Source: Clostridiaceae bacterium (GTDB lineage: Bacteria > Bacillota > Clostridia > Tissierellales > Sporanaerobacteraceae). Taken from it: 64,000 bases of DNA. Shown here one piece after another: positions 27,652 through 37,225 of this stretch; the stretch's first letter is position 1; the number at the start of each line of letters is the position of its first letter. Under the pieces are notes generated by a model. The model searched no databases, was not told the DNA's origin, and saw nothing but the letters and a program-made list of their open reading frames with translations. Position numbers and translations under genes: made by a program. The stretch lies in NCBI GenBank assembly GCA_019391515.1, contig JAHXQP010000030.1, positions 248,001 to 312,000 on the forward strand, written 5' to 3'.

Positions 27652-28092
27652 ATGGATTTAAAAGATGTTTTCTTTAAAGAAGGCTTTATATTTAATCTGA
27701 AAGGCAATGATAAGTTGGAAGTCTTTGATGAAATGATTGAAGTCTTATATGAAAATAATAGGATCAAAGATAAAGAAAATTTCAAATATGCTATTTTAAA
27801 AAGAGAAGAAGAAGGTCCAACTGGGATTGGAAATGGAATTGCAATACCTCATGGAGTATCTGATTCCGTAAATATTCCTACAATTATATATGGCTATAAA
27901 GAAAGTGGTTTAAAATATGAATCATTAGATAATACAGATGTAAACATAATATTTATGATTGCTGTACCAAAGGGTTCTAATAATGAGCATTTGAAAATTT
28001 TAAGCCAGTTAGCTAGAGCTCTAGTTCACAAAGAAGTTGTAGAAGGTATCAGAAATGCCAAAAGTCCAGAAGAAATATTGAAAGTTTTTTAA
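27652..28092 (+). CDS. PTS fructose-type EIIA component
   Basis: This 146-residue protein is the phosphoryl carrier between HPr and EIIB. It matches the fructose/mannitol EIIA fold, with the active-site His at about 67 in NGIAIPHGVSD. It begins 1 nt after the aldolase stop codon and is followed after 15 nt by EIIBC, so all three are co-translated. Confidence 0.9.
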   Translation: MDLKDVFFKEGFIFNLKGNDKLEVFDEMIEVLYENNRIKDKENFKYAILKREEEGPTGIGNGIAIPHGVSDSVNIPTIIYGYKESGLKYESLDNTDVNIIFMIAVPKGSNNEHLKILSQLARALVHKEVVEGIRNAKSPEEILKVF

Positions 28093-28107
28093 AAGGGGGT
28101 ATATAAG

Positions 28108-29493
28108 GTGGCTAAAAAAATTGTAGCAATAACATCTTGTCCAACTGGGATTGCACACACTTATATGGCTGCTGAAGCTTTAGAGGAAGCTGCTAAAAAG
28201 GATAATATTGAAATCAAAGTGGAAACTCAGGGAGCAAGTGGTGCTGAAAATATTTTAACAAAAGAAGATATTAGAGAAGCAGATGTGGTTATTTTTGCAG
28301 TAGATAAAAATATTGACACATCTCGTTTTGTAGGTAAACAAGCTATTACCGTTCCAGCAAATAAAGCTATTAAAGAACCTTCAGAACTTATGAAGAAAGC
28401 TCTAAGTTATGAAGGAACAGAAATAGTGAAGGGAAAATCCGTAGATAATAATGAAAAAAGTATAGATTCTGCTACAGGAATATATAAACATATTATGACT
28501 GGTGTTTCCTACATGTTACCATTAGTTGTAGCAGGAGGTATCTTAATTGCTTTATCCTTTGCTTTTGGTATATATGCATTTGAAGAAGAAGGAACTATTC
28601 CATGGGCCTTATACCAAATTGGTGCAGGTTCAGCCTTTAGTTTAATGGTAGCTGTAATGTCTGGTTTTATAGCTCATTCTATAGGAGATAAATCAGCTTT
28701 TGCTCCAGGTATTATAGGAGGATTTATAGCTAATTCAATTGGTGCTGGATTTTTAGGCGGAATACTTGCTGGTTTAATTGCAGGATATTTAGTAGTCTTT
28801 TTAAATAAAAATATTAAACTTCCAAAATCCTTAAAAGGGTTAAAATCAATTATGATCATACCTGTATTATCTACTTTAATTATTGGATTGTTAATGTACT
28901 ATGTAATAGGAAAACCAATTCACATAGCAACGGTTCATATTACAGAGTTCTTAAGTAGGTTGTCAGGTAGCGGAGCAATTATACTTGGTCTTATATTTGG
29001 ATTGTTCTATTTTGATTTAGGTGGTCCAATGTCAAAAATCGTATATACTTTTGGAGTAGGAGCTTTAGCAGAAGGAGTATATGGTCCAATGGGAGCTGCT
29101 ATGGTTTGTGGTATGGTTCCTCCAATTGGAATTGCATTGTCTACCTTTGTCCGTCCAAATCTTTGGAATAAGGATCAGAAAGAAGCAGGTAAGGCTGCCC
29201 TTTTCCTAGGGTTAAGCTTTATTACAGAAGGAGCTATTCCTTTTGCGGCAACAAATCCTAAAATAGTATTGCCTTCTTGTATGGCTGGATCTGCAGTAGG
29301 ATCTATTGTAGCACTACTGTTAAATGTTGAAATAAAAGCTCCTCATGGTGGATTCTTCTTAATGTTTATACCAAATGCTATAGGTAATTTATTAGGATTT
29401 ATTATTGCATTAATTGCAGGATCCTTGACTACAGCTGTATTAGTTACCATACTAAAGCAAATTCAAATTAAAAATGAGGAAACTGCTAATTAA
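28108..29493 (+). CDS. PTS fructose-type EIIBC component
   Basis: This 461-residue protein imports and phosphorylates a sugar. EIIB is at about residues 1-100 with the active Cys in SCPTGIAHTYMAAEAL (Cys11). EIIC is at about 120-455, with 8-10 membrane segments including DLGGPMSKIVYTFGVG and PFAATNPK. The start is GTG 28108 (GGGGG site upstream). The IIA is a separate gene, unlike single-chain FruA. The sugar may be fructose or a similar ketose. Confidence 0.92.
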   Translation: MAKKIVAITSCPTGIAHTYMAAEALEEAAKKDNIEIKVETQGASGAENILTKEDIREADVVIFAVDKNIDTSRFVGKQAITVPANKAIKEPSELMKKALSYEGTEIVKGKSVDNNEKSIDSATGIYKHIMTGVSYMLPLVVAGGILIALSFAFGIYAFEEEGTIPWALYQIGAGSAFSLMVAVMSGFIAHSIGDKSAFAPGIIGGFIANSIGAGFLGGILAGLIAGYLVVFLNKNIKLPKSLKGLKSIMIIPVLSTLIIGLLMYYVIGKPIHIATVHITEFLSRLSGSGAIILGLIFGLFYFDLGGPMSKIVYTFGVGALAEGVYGPMGAAMVCGMVPPIGIALSTFVRPNLWNKDQKEAGKAALFLGLSFITEGAIPFAATNPKIVLPSCMAGSAVGSIVALLLNVEIKAPHGGFFLMFIPNAIGNLLGFIIALIAGSLTTAVLVTILKQIQIKNEETAN

Positions 29494-29516
29494 AATAATT
29501 ATTAAATAAAATTTAT

Positions 29517-29576
29517 ATACTCCCCTTATGGTAGACAGATTAAATAAAAACTCTGAATATCATATAAGGGGGGTAT
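29517..29576 (+). terminator. Probable terminator of the aldolase/PTS operon
   Basis: The arms ATACTCCCCTTATG and CATATAAGGGGGGTAT pair with one bulge around a loop of about 30 nt, 24 nt after the EIIBC stop. The following T-run is short. Confidence 0.6.
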
Positions 29577-29636
29577 TTAGTGTTAATTCAATATGGTTAA
29601 ATTTTATAGTAAACCTAGATTAATTTCTACATAACC

Positions 29637-30521
29637 CTATCTCTTCTCCAAATCCTCAACAAATTTAGTTGCAGCAGGAGACAAGGATACGTTCTTCAAA
29701 AAACAAACGCCTATACCCCTTTTTGGTATTTTCTCAGCTAACTCTACCTCATATAGTATTTCTTTCTCTAAATAATCCTCTGAAAATTCTTTTACAACAC
29801 AAGATATGCCCAAATTTATCCTTGCAAATTCTAATAATAAATCATGGGAACCAAGCTCAATCTCTGGCTCAATTCTAACCCCTTTTGATAGTATGTATTT
29901 TTCAACATATCGTCTTGAGTTCGATTTAGCTTCAAGTAATATTAATGGTAGTTTTGTTATTTCACTAAAGCTTAAAGGAACAGAAATCTTATCTTTATAC
30001 TTTTCTCCACAAACAAATATATCATGAGTATCCATTAATTTTCTTACTTTTAAAGTAGAATCTTCGATAGGTAAATTGCAAATTGCCATATCTACGTGTC
30101 CTGATTTAATTAGACTACATAATTCTAAACTTGTACGGTTTATAATCCTTAGATTAATATTTGGATATTCATTATGGAATTCCTCTAAATAAGGTAATAA
30201 AAAATAACGTGAAATAGTATCACCAACACCTATTCTTAGTTCTCCTACCATTAAATTTCTAGATTCCTCAATCTTTTTTTCACCTACATCAATTAAATTA
30301 AGAGCTGAGTTTGCATATTCAAATAATATTTGTCCTTCCTTCGTTGGTATCACACCTTTAGGTGTTCGCGTGAAAAGTCGTATCTTTAGTTCTTCTTCAA
30401 GCTGCATAATTGATTGACTAATAGCTGGCTGTGTCATATAAAGAGATTTTGCAGCGTTAGAAAAACTTCTATATTTCACTACTTCACAAAAAACTTTATA
30501 CAAATCTAATTTAATAGACAT
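29637..30521 (-). CDS. LysR-family transcriptional regulator
   Basis: This 294-residue regulator has the LysR winged helix at residues about 5-62 (FSNAAKSLYMTQPAISQSIMQLEEELKIRLFTRT) and an effector-binding domain. It is divergent from the CofE-like ligase gene, so that gene is the likely target. TATAAGCAC at the LysR start codon and GTGCTTATA near the ligase gene form a 9-bp inverted repeat across the intergenic region. Confidence 0.9.
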   Translation of the reverse strand: MSIKLDLYKVFCEVVKYRSFSNAAKSLYMTQPAISQSIMQLEEELKIRLFTRTPKGVIPTKEGQILFEYANSALNLIDVGEKKIEESRNLMVGELRIGVGDTISRYFLLPYLEEFHNEYPNINLRIINRTSLELCSLIKSGHVDMAICNLPIEDSTLKVRKLMDTHDIFVCGEKYKDKISVPLSFSEITKLPLILLEAKSNSRRYVEKYILSKGVRIEPEIELGSHDLLLEFARINLGISCVVKEFSEDYLEKEILYEVELAEKIPKRGIGVCFLKNVSLSPAATKFVEDLEKR

Positions 30522-30638
30522 ATAAGCACCCCTTATATCTAGTATTATGTATATTTATTTTATTTATATCACAAAATAACATATACTAAAAGTGAAAGAT
30601 ATGTGCTTATAAAAATTAAAATTTAAGGGGAGATTATA

Positions 30639-31829
30639 ATGGAAAGAATAGTAGGAACCGTTGTTAGAGGTCTTCGTGCCCCAATTATTAAAGAAGGAGA
30701 CAATATAGCGGAAATTATTTCAAACACTATATTAAAAGCTGCAGATATAGAAAATTTCTCTATAAAAGATAAAGATATAGTTGGTATAACTGAATCTGTA
30801 GTTGCTCGTGCTCAAGGAAACTATGCAAATATCGAGGACATAGAAAAAGATATACATTCAAAGTTTGGAGAAGATACTATCGGTGTTATATTTCCAATTT
30901 TAAGCCGTAATCGTTTTGCAATATGCCTTCGTGGTATAGCAAAGGGAGCTAAAAAAATAGTCCTAATGTTTAGATTTCCTTCTGACGAGGTAGGAAATTC
31001 TCTAGTAAGTATAAATGAACTTGATGAGAAAAATATAAATCCTTGGACGGATACTTTAACAGAAAAGGAATTTCGTAATTACTTTGGATATAATAAACAT
31101 ATTTTTACTGGTATAGATTATATCGATTATTATAAGTCTTTGATTGAAGAATATGGTACTGAATGTGAAATTATATTTTCAAATGACCCAAAAACAATTT
31201 TAAGATACACAGAAAATGTTCTTGCCTGCGATATTCATACAAGATTTAGAACTAAAAAAATATTGAAAGAAAATGGGGGCAATAAGATCTACGGTCTTGA
31301 TGACATATTGTCAGAACCTATTGATGGTAGTGGATACAATAGGGCTTATGGACTTTTAGGTTCAAATAAAGCAACTGAAAAAAGTATAAAACTTTTCCCT
31401 AGAGACTGTCAACCTATTGTAGATAATATTCAAGATATAATTAAAAAGAAGACTGGCAAAACTATCGAAGTTATGATTTATGGAGATGGTGCTTTTAAAG
31501 ATCCAGTGGGTAAAATTTGGGAGCTTGCTGATCCTATTGTGTCTCCTGGTTATACATCGGGACTTGAAGGTAAGCCTAATGAAATTAAATTAAAATATCT
31601 AGCTGATAATGAGTTTGCTAATTTGAAAGGGAAAGAACTCGAGAATGCTATAAGTGAATATATTAAAAACAAGGAAGTAAATCTTGTAGGTAGTATGGAA
31701 TCTCAGGGCACTACTCCTAGAAGGCTCACTGACCTTATAGGTTCTCTCTGTGATTTAACTTCAGGTAGTGGTGATAAAGGTACACCTATTGTATATATAC
31801 AAGGTTATTTTGATAACTATATAGAATAA
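30639..31829 (+). CDS. CofE-like (F420-0:gamma-glutamyl ligase family) protein
   Basis: This 396-residue protein resembles the CofE/FbiB fold family: EGDNIAEII, DIVGITESVVARAQGN, LSRNRFAICLRGIAKGAKK and GDGAFKDPVGKIWELADP. CofE adds glutamates to coenzyme F420-0, but clostridia of this type generally lack F420, and no other F420 gene is visible. The true acceptor is therefore unknown; an amide ligation to another phosphate- or carboxyl-bearing molecule is one possibility. A GGGGAG site precedes ATG 30639. A LysR gene is divergent. Confidence 0.75.
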   Translation: MERIVGTVVRGLRAPIIKEGDNIAEIISNTILKAADIENFSIKDKDIVGITESVVARAQGNYANIEDIEKDIHSKFGEDTIGVIFPILSRNRFAICLRGIAKGAKKIVLMFRFPSDEVGNSLVSINELDEKNINPWTDTLTEKEFRNYFGYNKHIFTGIDYIDYYKSLIEEYGTECEIIFSNDPKTILRYTENVLACDIHTRFRTKKILKENGGNKIYGLDDILSEPIDGSGYNRAYGLLGSNKATEKSIKLFPRDCQPIVDNIQDIIKKKTGKTIEVMIYGDGAFKDPVGKIWELADPIVSPGYTSGLEGKPNEIKLKYLADNEFANLKGKELENAISEYIKNKEVNLVGSMESQGTTPRRLTDLIGSLCDLTSGSGDKGTPIVYIQGYFDNYIE

Positions 31830-31840
31830 TATACCCCAAT

Positions 31841-31882
31841 AAAAACTAACAACCTATCTATATAAATGGGTTGTTAGTTTTT
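31841..31882. terminator. Bidirectional terminator
   Basis: The arms AAAAACTAACAACC and GGGTTGTTAGTTTTT form a 14-bp stem between convergent genes; the right arm overlaps the end of the flippase-like gene. Confidence 0.88.
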
Positions 31883-32905
31883 CATGCTCATTGTAACTTT
31901 ATTGTTTCTTCGATAAATAAAATCAACTAATGTTATTACACCACCGACTATAATTCCAAAATAATAATCTATAAACCTCCACAATACCATTGCAAAAGTT
32001 AGAATACTCTTAGGAAAAATACTACTATATAATATATAAAATCCTCCTTCTGCAGCACCTACAGTACCTGGAGTAGGCATAAGAGAAACTGCCATATAAT
32101 GCAATGATTGAAGTGCAATAATATCTAAATAACGAACTTTAGGTAGTCCAACTGATAAATATACAAAGTAAGTTATTGAAAAATAAAATGTCAACTGAAC
32201 AAAAGTAGTTATAATCAATATTAAAGTAGTTTTTTTGTCTTCTTTCATGCTGTCTATACTAGCTTTATAATCTAAAATATTCATATTTAATTTATCTTCT
32301 GACTTTTTAATATCTTTTATCAAATTTAGTCTATTGCCAAATAGCAAAAGTTTAGATAATATCTTTCTAATTAGCTTTTCATTATAAAAAAGCCCTAATA
32401 TTGTTAGAACTACAATAAAATTAAATAAACAACCAATCATTACAAAAGGAAAAGACAGTTTTGCTTCTTTTAATAAAAAATTAAACTTAATTATAAACAT
32501 AAATATTGAATAAAGTGTAACTACAATTTGATATACTAGGAGTTTGGTTACCATTAATGAAGAAGCAGTTCCTACTTGAACACCTGCATTGTTTAGTAAG
32601 TATATTTGCATAGGTTGTCCACCAGTAGCAAATGGGGTAATAGCACTATAATATTCACCAATCATGGAAAGTTTAATAGACGATTTAAAATTATCCTCAA
32701 TATTTAAAGCTTTTTTCATTTTGTGAATTATATAGGCATCTGATAACCAAAACAATATCATAGATAAAAAAGCTAACAATAAAAAAACTTTATTTGTACC
32801 ATGCATTAATTGTGTAAAATTAGAAAGATCATTATTATGAATTAGTATCCATCCTGTTAATACTATCAAACTTATTAATACAATATAATTTATTAACTTT
32901 TTCAT
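31874..32905 (-). CDS. Flippase-like/lysylphosphatidylglycerol synthase TM-region protein (UPF0104)
   Basis: This 343-residue protein has about eight membrane segments and the family motif GEYYSAITPFATGGQPMQIYLL plus MPTPGTVGAAEGGFY. It matches the flippase-like domain (TIGR00374/UPF0104) found in MprF without the aminoacyl-transferase part. It ends the four-gene lipid operon, overlapping the deacetylase stop by 4 nt. It may move a lipid or lipid-linked sugar across the membrane; that is inference from context. Confidence 0.82.
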   Translation of the reverse strand: MKKLINYIVLISLIVLTGWILIHNNDLSNFTQLMHGTNKVFLLLAFLSMILFWLSDAYIIHKMKKALNIEDNFKSSIKLSMIGEYYSAITPFATGGQPMQIYLLNNAGVQVGTASSLMVTKLLVYQIVVTLYSIFMFIIKFNFLLKEAKLSFPFVMIGCLFNFIVVLTILGLFYNEKLIRKILSKLLLFGNRLNLIKDIKKSEDKLNMNILDYKASIDSMKEDKKTTLILIITTFVQLTFYFSITYFVYLSVGLPKVRYLDIIALQSLHYMAVSLMPTPGTVGAAEGGFYILYSSIFPKSILTFAMVLWRFIDYYFGIIVGGVITLVDFIYRRNNKVTMSMKN

Positions 32906-33633
32906 ATATCTTTACCTACTTTCTTACTGCCTTCCATACCGTCTTCTATAGTTTGAAAACAAAACCCTCTTTCCTTTAAAGCTGGTAAAATAATTTTCAA
33001 TGCCTCTATAGTATTTTTAGGTGCACCTTTATTATCATCAATTTTATGATTGCTATCATGTAAAACTATTATATCCCCTGACTTTGCTCTACTAAGAACA
33101 CTATTTACCGTATTTTCTACTGTAGCATTGGGATCCCAATCTCTGGTTATTATAGTCCAAAATACGGATCGTAAACCATTTTTATTTGAGTAATAATTAG
33201 TAAATAAATTAAATACACCCCAAGGTGGTCTAAAATATTTTATTTTATACCCTAATTTTTCAAGAGCTAGAATAGAATCTCTAAAATCCTTTCTAGTCTG
33301 CCATGGAGTAAATAACCATGCACTTCTATGACTATAAGAATGTATTCCCAAAGTATGACCTTCTTCTACTATTCTATCAAGTATATATTTATGTTTCTCT
33401 GCTTTTTCTGCAATTATAAAAAATGTTGCTTTTACATTATATTCTCTGAGCAAATCTAATATTTGCAGTGTATAGTCTGGATTAGGCCCATCATCAAATG
33501 TTAAATAAATACTATTATCGTTATGAAATCTTTTTATTACAGAAGACGAGCAGTATCTAAAATAGAAACTGGGTAAAATATCATATAAAAATATTATAAA
33601 AATTAATAATTCCATTACTCTATAGGCTTTCAT
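32902..33633 (-). CDS. Polysaccharide deacetylase (NodB family)
   Basis: This 243-residue protein has an N-terminal membrane anchor and the NodB catalytic set: TFDDGP (Asp47/48), HSYSHRS (His98, His102), RPPWG and LHDS. It should remove an acetyl group from an N- or O-acetylated sugar outside the membrane. It lies between the glycosyltransferases and the flippase-like gene with a 4-nt overlap. Its substrate could be a lipid-linked sugar rather than peptidoglycan, given the neighbours. Confidence 0.85.
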   Translation of the reverse strand: MKAYRVMELLIFIIFLYDILPSFYFRYCSSSVIKRFHNDNSIYLTFDDGPNPDYTLQILDLLREYNVKATFFIIAEKAEKHKYILDRIVEEGHTLGIHSYSHRSAWLFTPWQTRKDFRDSILALEKLGYKIKYFRPPWGVFNLFTNYYSNKNGLRSVFWTIITRDWDPNATVENTVNSVLSRAKSGDIIVLHDSNHKIDDNKGAPKNTIEALKIILPALKERGFCFQTIEDGMEGSKKVGKDI

Positions 33634-33647
33634 TCTACCATCTCCTA

Positions 33648-34757
33648 CTATAAATTCTCAACTAATTTAATAGACTCCTTGGATAAAGCCCTCATATCTA
33701 TACTATTTTTAAGTTCTATTATTCTTTTTTTATATTTCATAATTTCACTTTTATCATCAATTAAATCTGTAATTATACCCTGTAAACCATCTATATTAAA
33801 TGCTATTTTGCCTATGGACTTTTCCCGAATAAATTCTGTGTTTTCTAGTTCTTGGCCTAACTCTGGTCTATATATTATGAGAGGCAGTTCAGAAGCAATG
33901 GCTTCAAACAATGTAATTCCTCCTGCTTTAGTTATTAATAAATCTGATTGTTCCATAAGATAAGCAACTTCATTTGTATATCTAAGAGGTATGATATTTT
34001 CAAGTTCTAATTGTGATATAGATTCAAATAGATTGTCATTCTTGCCCGTTAGTACCAATGTTGTAAAATTCTTTAAACTATTAAGCCATTGATAAAAACT
34101 CTTGTCTTCTGGAATCAGCCCCATTCCCCCTCCCATAATCATCAATACAGTATCTTCTTTTGGTAAAGAAAAATTTGATAGAGACTTCTTGCTTTCGAAA
34201 AATTCTGCTCTTATTGGAATACCTGTTACAATGATTTTCTCTTTCTCTATTCCCATATTTATCATATTGTTTTTTATATCTTCTGTCGCAACAAAATACT
34301 TATCGCAATTTGAGGTTATCCATTCCCATCCATTCACTACATCAGTGATACAGGTAACAAATGATGCCGAAAGCCCATAGGTACTTTTTATTTTAGAAAT
34401 ATATTGGGACACTACTGGAAATGTTGAAATAATAAGCTTTGGTTTAATATCCAAAATATATTTATTCAGCTTGTTCAAAATATATTTATTATAGATAATA
34501 CTATTATTAGAACCTAATTTTTCATTATCCTTATAGTGATAATAATTATATAGTCTTGTATTCTTTTTAACTAAAATATTATATCCCTTATACATTATCT
34601 TTGACAATCTAGGTATTAACATTTGAAAAACATCTAAAATTTCTATATTTACCAATGGGTCTATCTTAAGTATATGTTCTTTAATTCCTGAAGATGCTGA
34701 TAAATGTCCTGTACCAAAACCAGCTGTCAAAATCAATATATCTACTTTAGAATCCAT
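33648..34757 (-). CDS. MGDG-synthase-type glycosyltransferase (second of tandem pair)
   Basis: This protein of about 369 residues transfers a sugar to a lipid, as in the UgtP/MGDG synthase family (GT28). It has the N-terminal LTAGFGTGHLSASSGIKEHI, the ISTFPVVSQY block and the C-terminal nucleotide-sugar site (LLITKAGGITLFEAIASELPLI). I chose ATG 34757, 9 nt after AAGGTGG; this gives an 11-nt overlap with the first copy. Sequence similarity to the previous gene is clear but not high, so the pair probably uses different acceptors. Confidence 0.82.
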   Translation of the reverse strand: MDSKVDILILTAGFGTGHLSASSGIKEHILKIDPLVNIEILDVFQMLIPRLSKIMYKGYNILVKKNTRLYNYYHYKDNEKLGSNNSIIYNKYILNKLNKYILDIKPKLIISTFPVVSQYISKIKSTYGLSASFVTCITDVVNGWEWITSNCDKYFVATEDIKNNMINMGIEKEKIIVTGIPIRAEFFESKKSLSNFSLPKEDTVLMIMGGGMGLIPEDKSFYQWLNSLKNFTTLVLTGKNDNLFESISQLELENIIPLRYTNEVAYLMEQSDLLITKAGGITLFEAIASELPLIIYRPELGQELENTEFIREKSIGKIAFNIDGLQGIITDLIDDKSEIMKYKKRIIELKNSIDMRALSKESIKLVENL

Positions 34758-35880
34758 TTCCAACAGCCACCTTACATCCATAATTTTCAATTAAATCCTC
34801 ACCAAGATAAACAACATTATTAGGTCTGAAGCTATTTGACAGCTTCTCCATATTTTTTTTAATATCATCCAACTCCTTTGGATTTTCCATTACAAATTCT
34901 AGTAGTTTTTTTATATTGTCTATTTTATCTACATATATAGCTAGTCCATTTTTAACTAGAAAGTCTAAATTTTCTTTCTCATGACCTGGTATATAATAAG
35001 GTATTATCATAGGAAGTTTCTTTGCTATTGCTTCCGAAACAGTTAGACCTCCTGGTTTTGTTATAATTATATCCGAATTTTCCATAATGTTTGGAATATC
35101 ATTTGTAAATCCATAGAGTATGATTTTATCACATTTTATTAGATTATAGTACTTACTTTGTATAGATTTCTTTAATTCTTTATTTTTACCACAAACCACT
35201 ACAACTCTATAATTTCCTTCCATAGAAACCACCCTTTTTAGTACCTTTTCCATAGATTTATGTCCTAAACTACCTGCCATAAGTAAAATTTGAAAGGGCT
35301 TTTCCTTAATTGGATCCAGAGTTTGCCTACTTAAGAATTCAGTTTTAATTGGTATACCATATGGAAATATTTTGTCTTCAGGTATACCTTGTCCTATCAG
35401 TGTTTCGGCTATATCATTATTGCTAACAATATAAGCATCTACATTTTTATTTATATATATTTGGTGTGCCTCATAATCTGTTACAATAGAAATAAACGGT
35501 ATATCTATTAAACCATTCTTCTTTAAATATCCTATTAAACCCACTGTAAAGCAATGTGTTGAAATGATTAAATCTGGCTTTTCTTCTAAAATAATATTAT
35601 AAATTTTATCTTTGAAAATTTTTAAAAGTAGACCAGTAATTAACTTATTTGTTTTCTTCTTATTACTAATCTCATATAGATTTCCATATACCTTAGGAAA
35701 TTTGTCAATTAGAAACTTATATGAATGGGAAATGAAAATATCTAAACTCTTATTTATTTCTAGTAATACATCAGACTTTTTCACAATAAAGCCATGCTCG
35801 GAAAACTGATTCTCCAAACATGAAGCAGCTTCATTATGACCTCCCCCCATAGAAGCCGTAAATATCAACACTTTTTTCAT
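34747..35880 (-). CDS. MGDG-synthase-type glycosyltransferase (first of tandem pair)
   Basis: This 377-residue glycosyltransferase has the family start MKKVLIFTASMGGGHNEAA, an MGDG synthase N-terminal domain and the C-terminal sugar-nucleotide motif IIITKPGGLTVSEAIAKKLPMI. It is the first gene of the operon. I chose ATG 35880, 9 nt after GAAAGG. A processive diacylglycerol glucosyltransferase-like activity is likely. With its tandem partner it could build a two-sugar glycolipid, the usual anchor for lipoteichoic acid or a membrane lipid; that is inference. Confidence 0.84.
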   Translation of the reverse strand: MKKVLIFTASMGGGHNEAASCLENQFSEHGFIVKKSDVLLEINKSLDIFISHSYKFLIDKFPKVYGNLYEISNKKKTNKLITGLLLKIFKDKIYNIILEEKPDLIISTHCFTVGLIGYLKKNGLIDIPFISIVTDYEAHQIYINKNVDAYIVSNNDIAETLIGQGIPEDKIFPYGIPIKTEFLSRQTLDPIKEKPFQILLMAGSLGHKSMEKVLKRVVSMEGNYRVVVVCGKNKELKKSIQSKYYNLIKCDKIILYGFTNDIPNIMENSDIIITKPGGLTVSEAIAKKLPMIIPYYIPGHEKENLDFLVKNGLAIYVDKIDNIKKLLEFVMENPKELDDIKKNMEKLSNSFRPNNVVYLGEDLIENYGCKVAVGNGF

Positions 35881-36028
35881 ATATCTCATCCTTTCCTAAG
35901 CTAGTGCAAACATTTTAAAATTAATTTTATATTTATAACCTCTATTATCTATAACGAAATATGAAAAAAATTTACTGCAATATAACATTAACTTTTTAAT
36001 TTCACTTCTATAAACATTATAGAAAAAC

Positions 36029-36056
36029 AAGAGAAATCTTTAAATTGATTTCTCTT
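36029..36056 (-). terminator. Terminator of the ABC-2 transporter operon
   Basis: The arms AAGAGAAATC and GATTTCTCTT form a 10-bp stem with an 8-nt loop, followed on the minus strand by GTTTTTC. It lies about 40 nt after the last permease gene. Confidence 0.8.
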
Positions 36057-36097
36057 TCAAAATTCATATTATATCTAACAATTTTGTTAGATTAGTT

Positions 36098-37225
36098 TTA
36101 AGCCTTTTGTGATGTCTTTGAAAAATATAGTCCCATTAACAAGAAAACTACAGCAAATAACAGTTGCATAAAGATTTCAAATTTCATATCTAAAAAAGAA
36201 TTAACTCTCATTTCATTTATTTTTACAAAGTAATAAGTAGGGAAGAATTTTGCTATCATCAAAGTCTTTTCCCCTAAAAACTCTTGTGGCACCATTACCC
36301 CTGATATAAAGGCAGTACCTAAGGATAGTACAGTAGATAATGCATTTATGATAAATTTATTTTTAGTTATATTATTAATTAAAAATGTAAGACATAAGAT
36401 TGAAAATGAGAAAACAATTGTATTTATTACATATTTCCCAAAATTAACTTCCCCTATATATTTACCTTTTAACAATATACTTCCTAAAATAAATACTAGT
36501 GTAATCATACTTGCTAAAATAAGCTGTCCTAGATACATTTCTTTATTGAACTGTAGAAATTTCTTTGAAGATATTTTCCTTCTACTTTGTATATTTTCAT
36601 CTCTAAAATCAGTCATTACCAAACCTATTGATGAAATATAAATAGCCATTATTACATAGGCAGTAAAATTATAATAATATTTGAACCATGCAGCTGCACT
36701 ATTATCACTTGCATTGTTACTGGATTCTACTAATTCCACTTTTGCTTTTTCATCTAATGCAAAACTTACATCTTCTAAGTTATATTCTCCTCTTTCATAA
36801 GTAGCGTTGACAAAGGTAAGAAATTTATTAACCTGATTTTGAATTTGTAGAGATTCTATCTTTCTATCATCATTATAAATCTTAATTGAATTTTCTTTAT
36901 TAATTACCTTTTCATCAAAATCTTCAGGAATTATTATTACAGCATCCGCAATCTCTAAAAATATTTGTTCTTTTATATATTCTTCATCTGACATGGTGTC
37001 AATTATATTATTCCTTTTTCCTAAATAATCCCTTAAGCCATTTGACAATTCACTATTGCAATTATCTATTATTCCTATATTTAATCTCGTTTCAATAAAA
37101 TCATTTTTATTTTGTACAGGATTAGAGCCATTTAATATTGATAAAATAAAAAATATTATTGTGTAGGAAAGGATAACCCCTTTATTTCTCAATGCTATTT
37201 TAATAAAATATTTAAAGACTGTCAT
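36098..37225 (-). CDS. ABC-2-type transporter permease (distal)
   Basis: This 375-residue protein has an N-terminal membrane segment, an extracellular stretch to about residue 180, and then five or six membrane segments with GTAFISGVMVPQEFLG. This is the ABC-2 (YhgE/DrrB-like) pattern. It overlaps the first permease gene by 14 nt; the two should form a heterodimer with the ATPase. Exporters of this type move antibiotics, peptides or lipids. Confidence 0.82.
   Translation of the reverse strand: MTVFKYFIKIALRNKGVILSYTIIFFILSILNGSNPVQNKNDFIETRLNIGIIDNCNSELSNGLRDYLGKRNNIIDTMSDEEYIKEQIFLEIADAVIIIPEDFDEKVINKENSIKIYNDDRKIESLQIQNQVNKFLTFVNATYERGEYNLEDVSFALDEKAKVELVESSNNASDNSAAAWFKYYYNFTAYVIMAIYISSIGLVMTDFRDENIQSRRKISSKKFLQFNKEMYLGQLILASMITLVFILGSILLKGKYIGEVNFGKYVINTIVFSFSILCLTFLINNITKNKFIINALSTVLSLGTAFISGVMVPQEFLGEKTLMIAKFFPTYYFVKINEMRVNSFLDMKFEIFMQLLFAVVFLLMGLYFSKTSQKA

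Noticed and set aside
30521-30611. 9-bp inverted repeat TATAAGCAC/GTGCTTATA as a LysR operator
   Set aside because: The arms are about 73 nt apart and one overlaps the LysR start codon and ribosome site, unlike a normal T-N11-A box. Kept only as a note.
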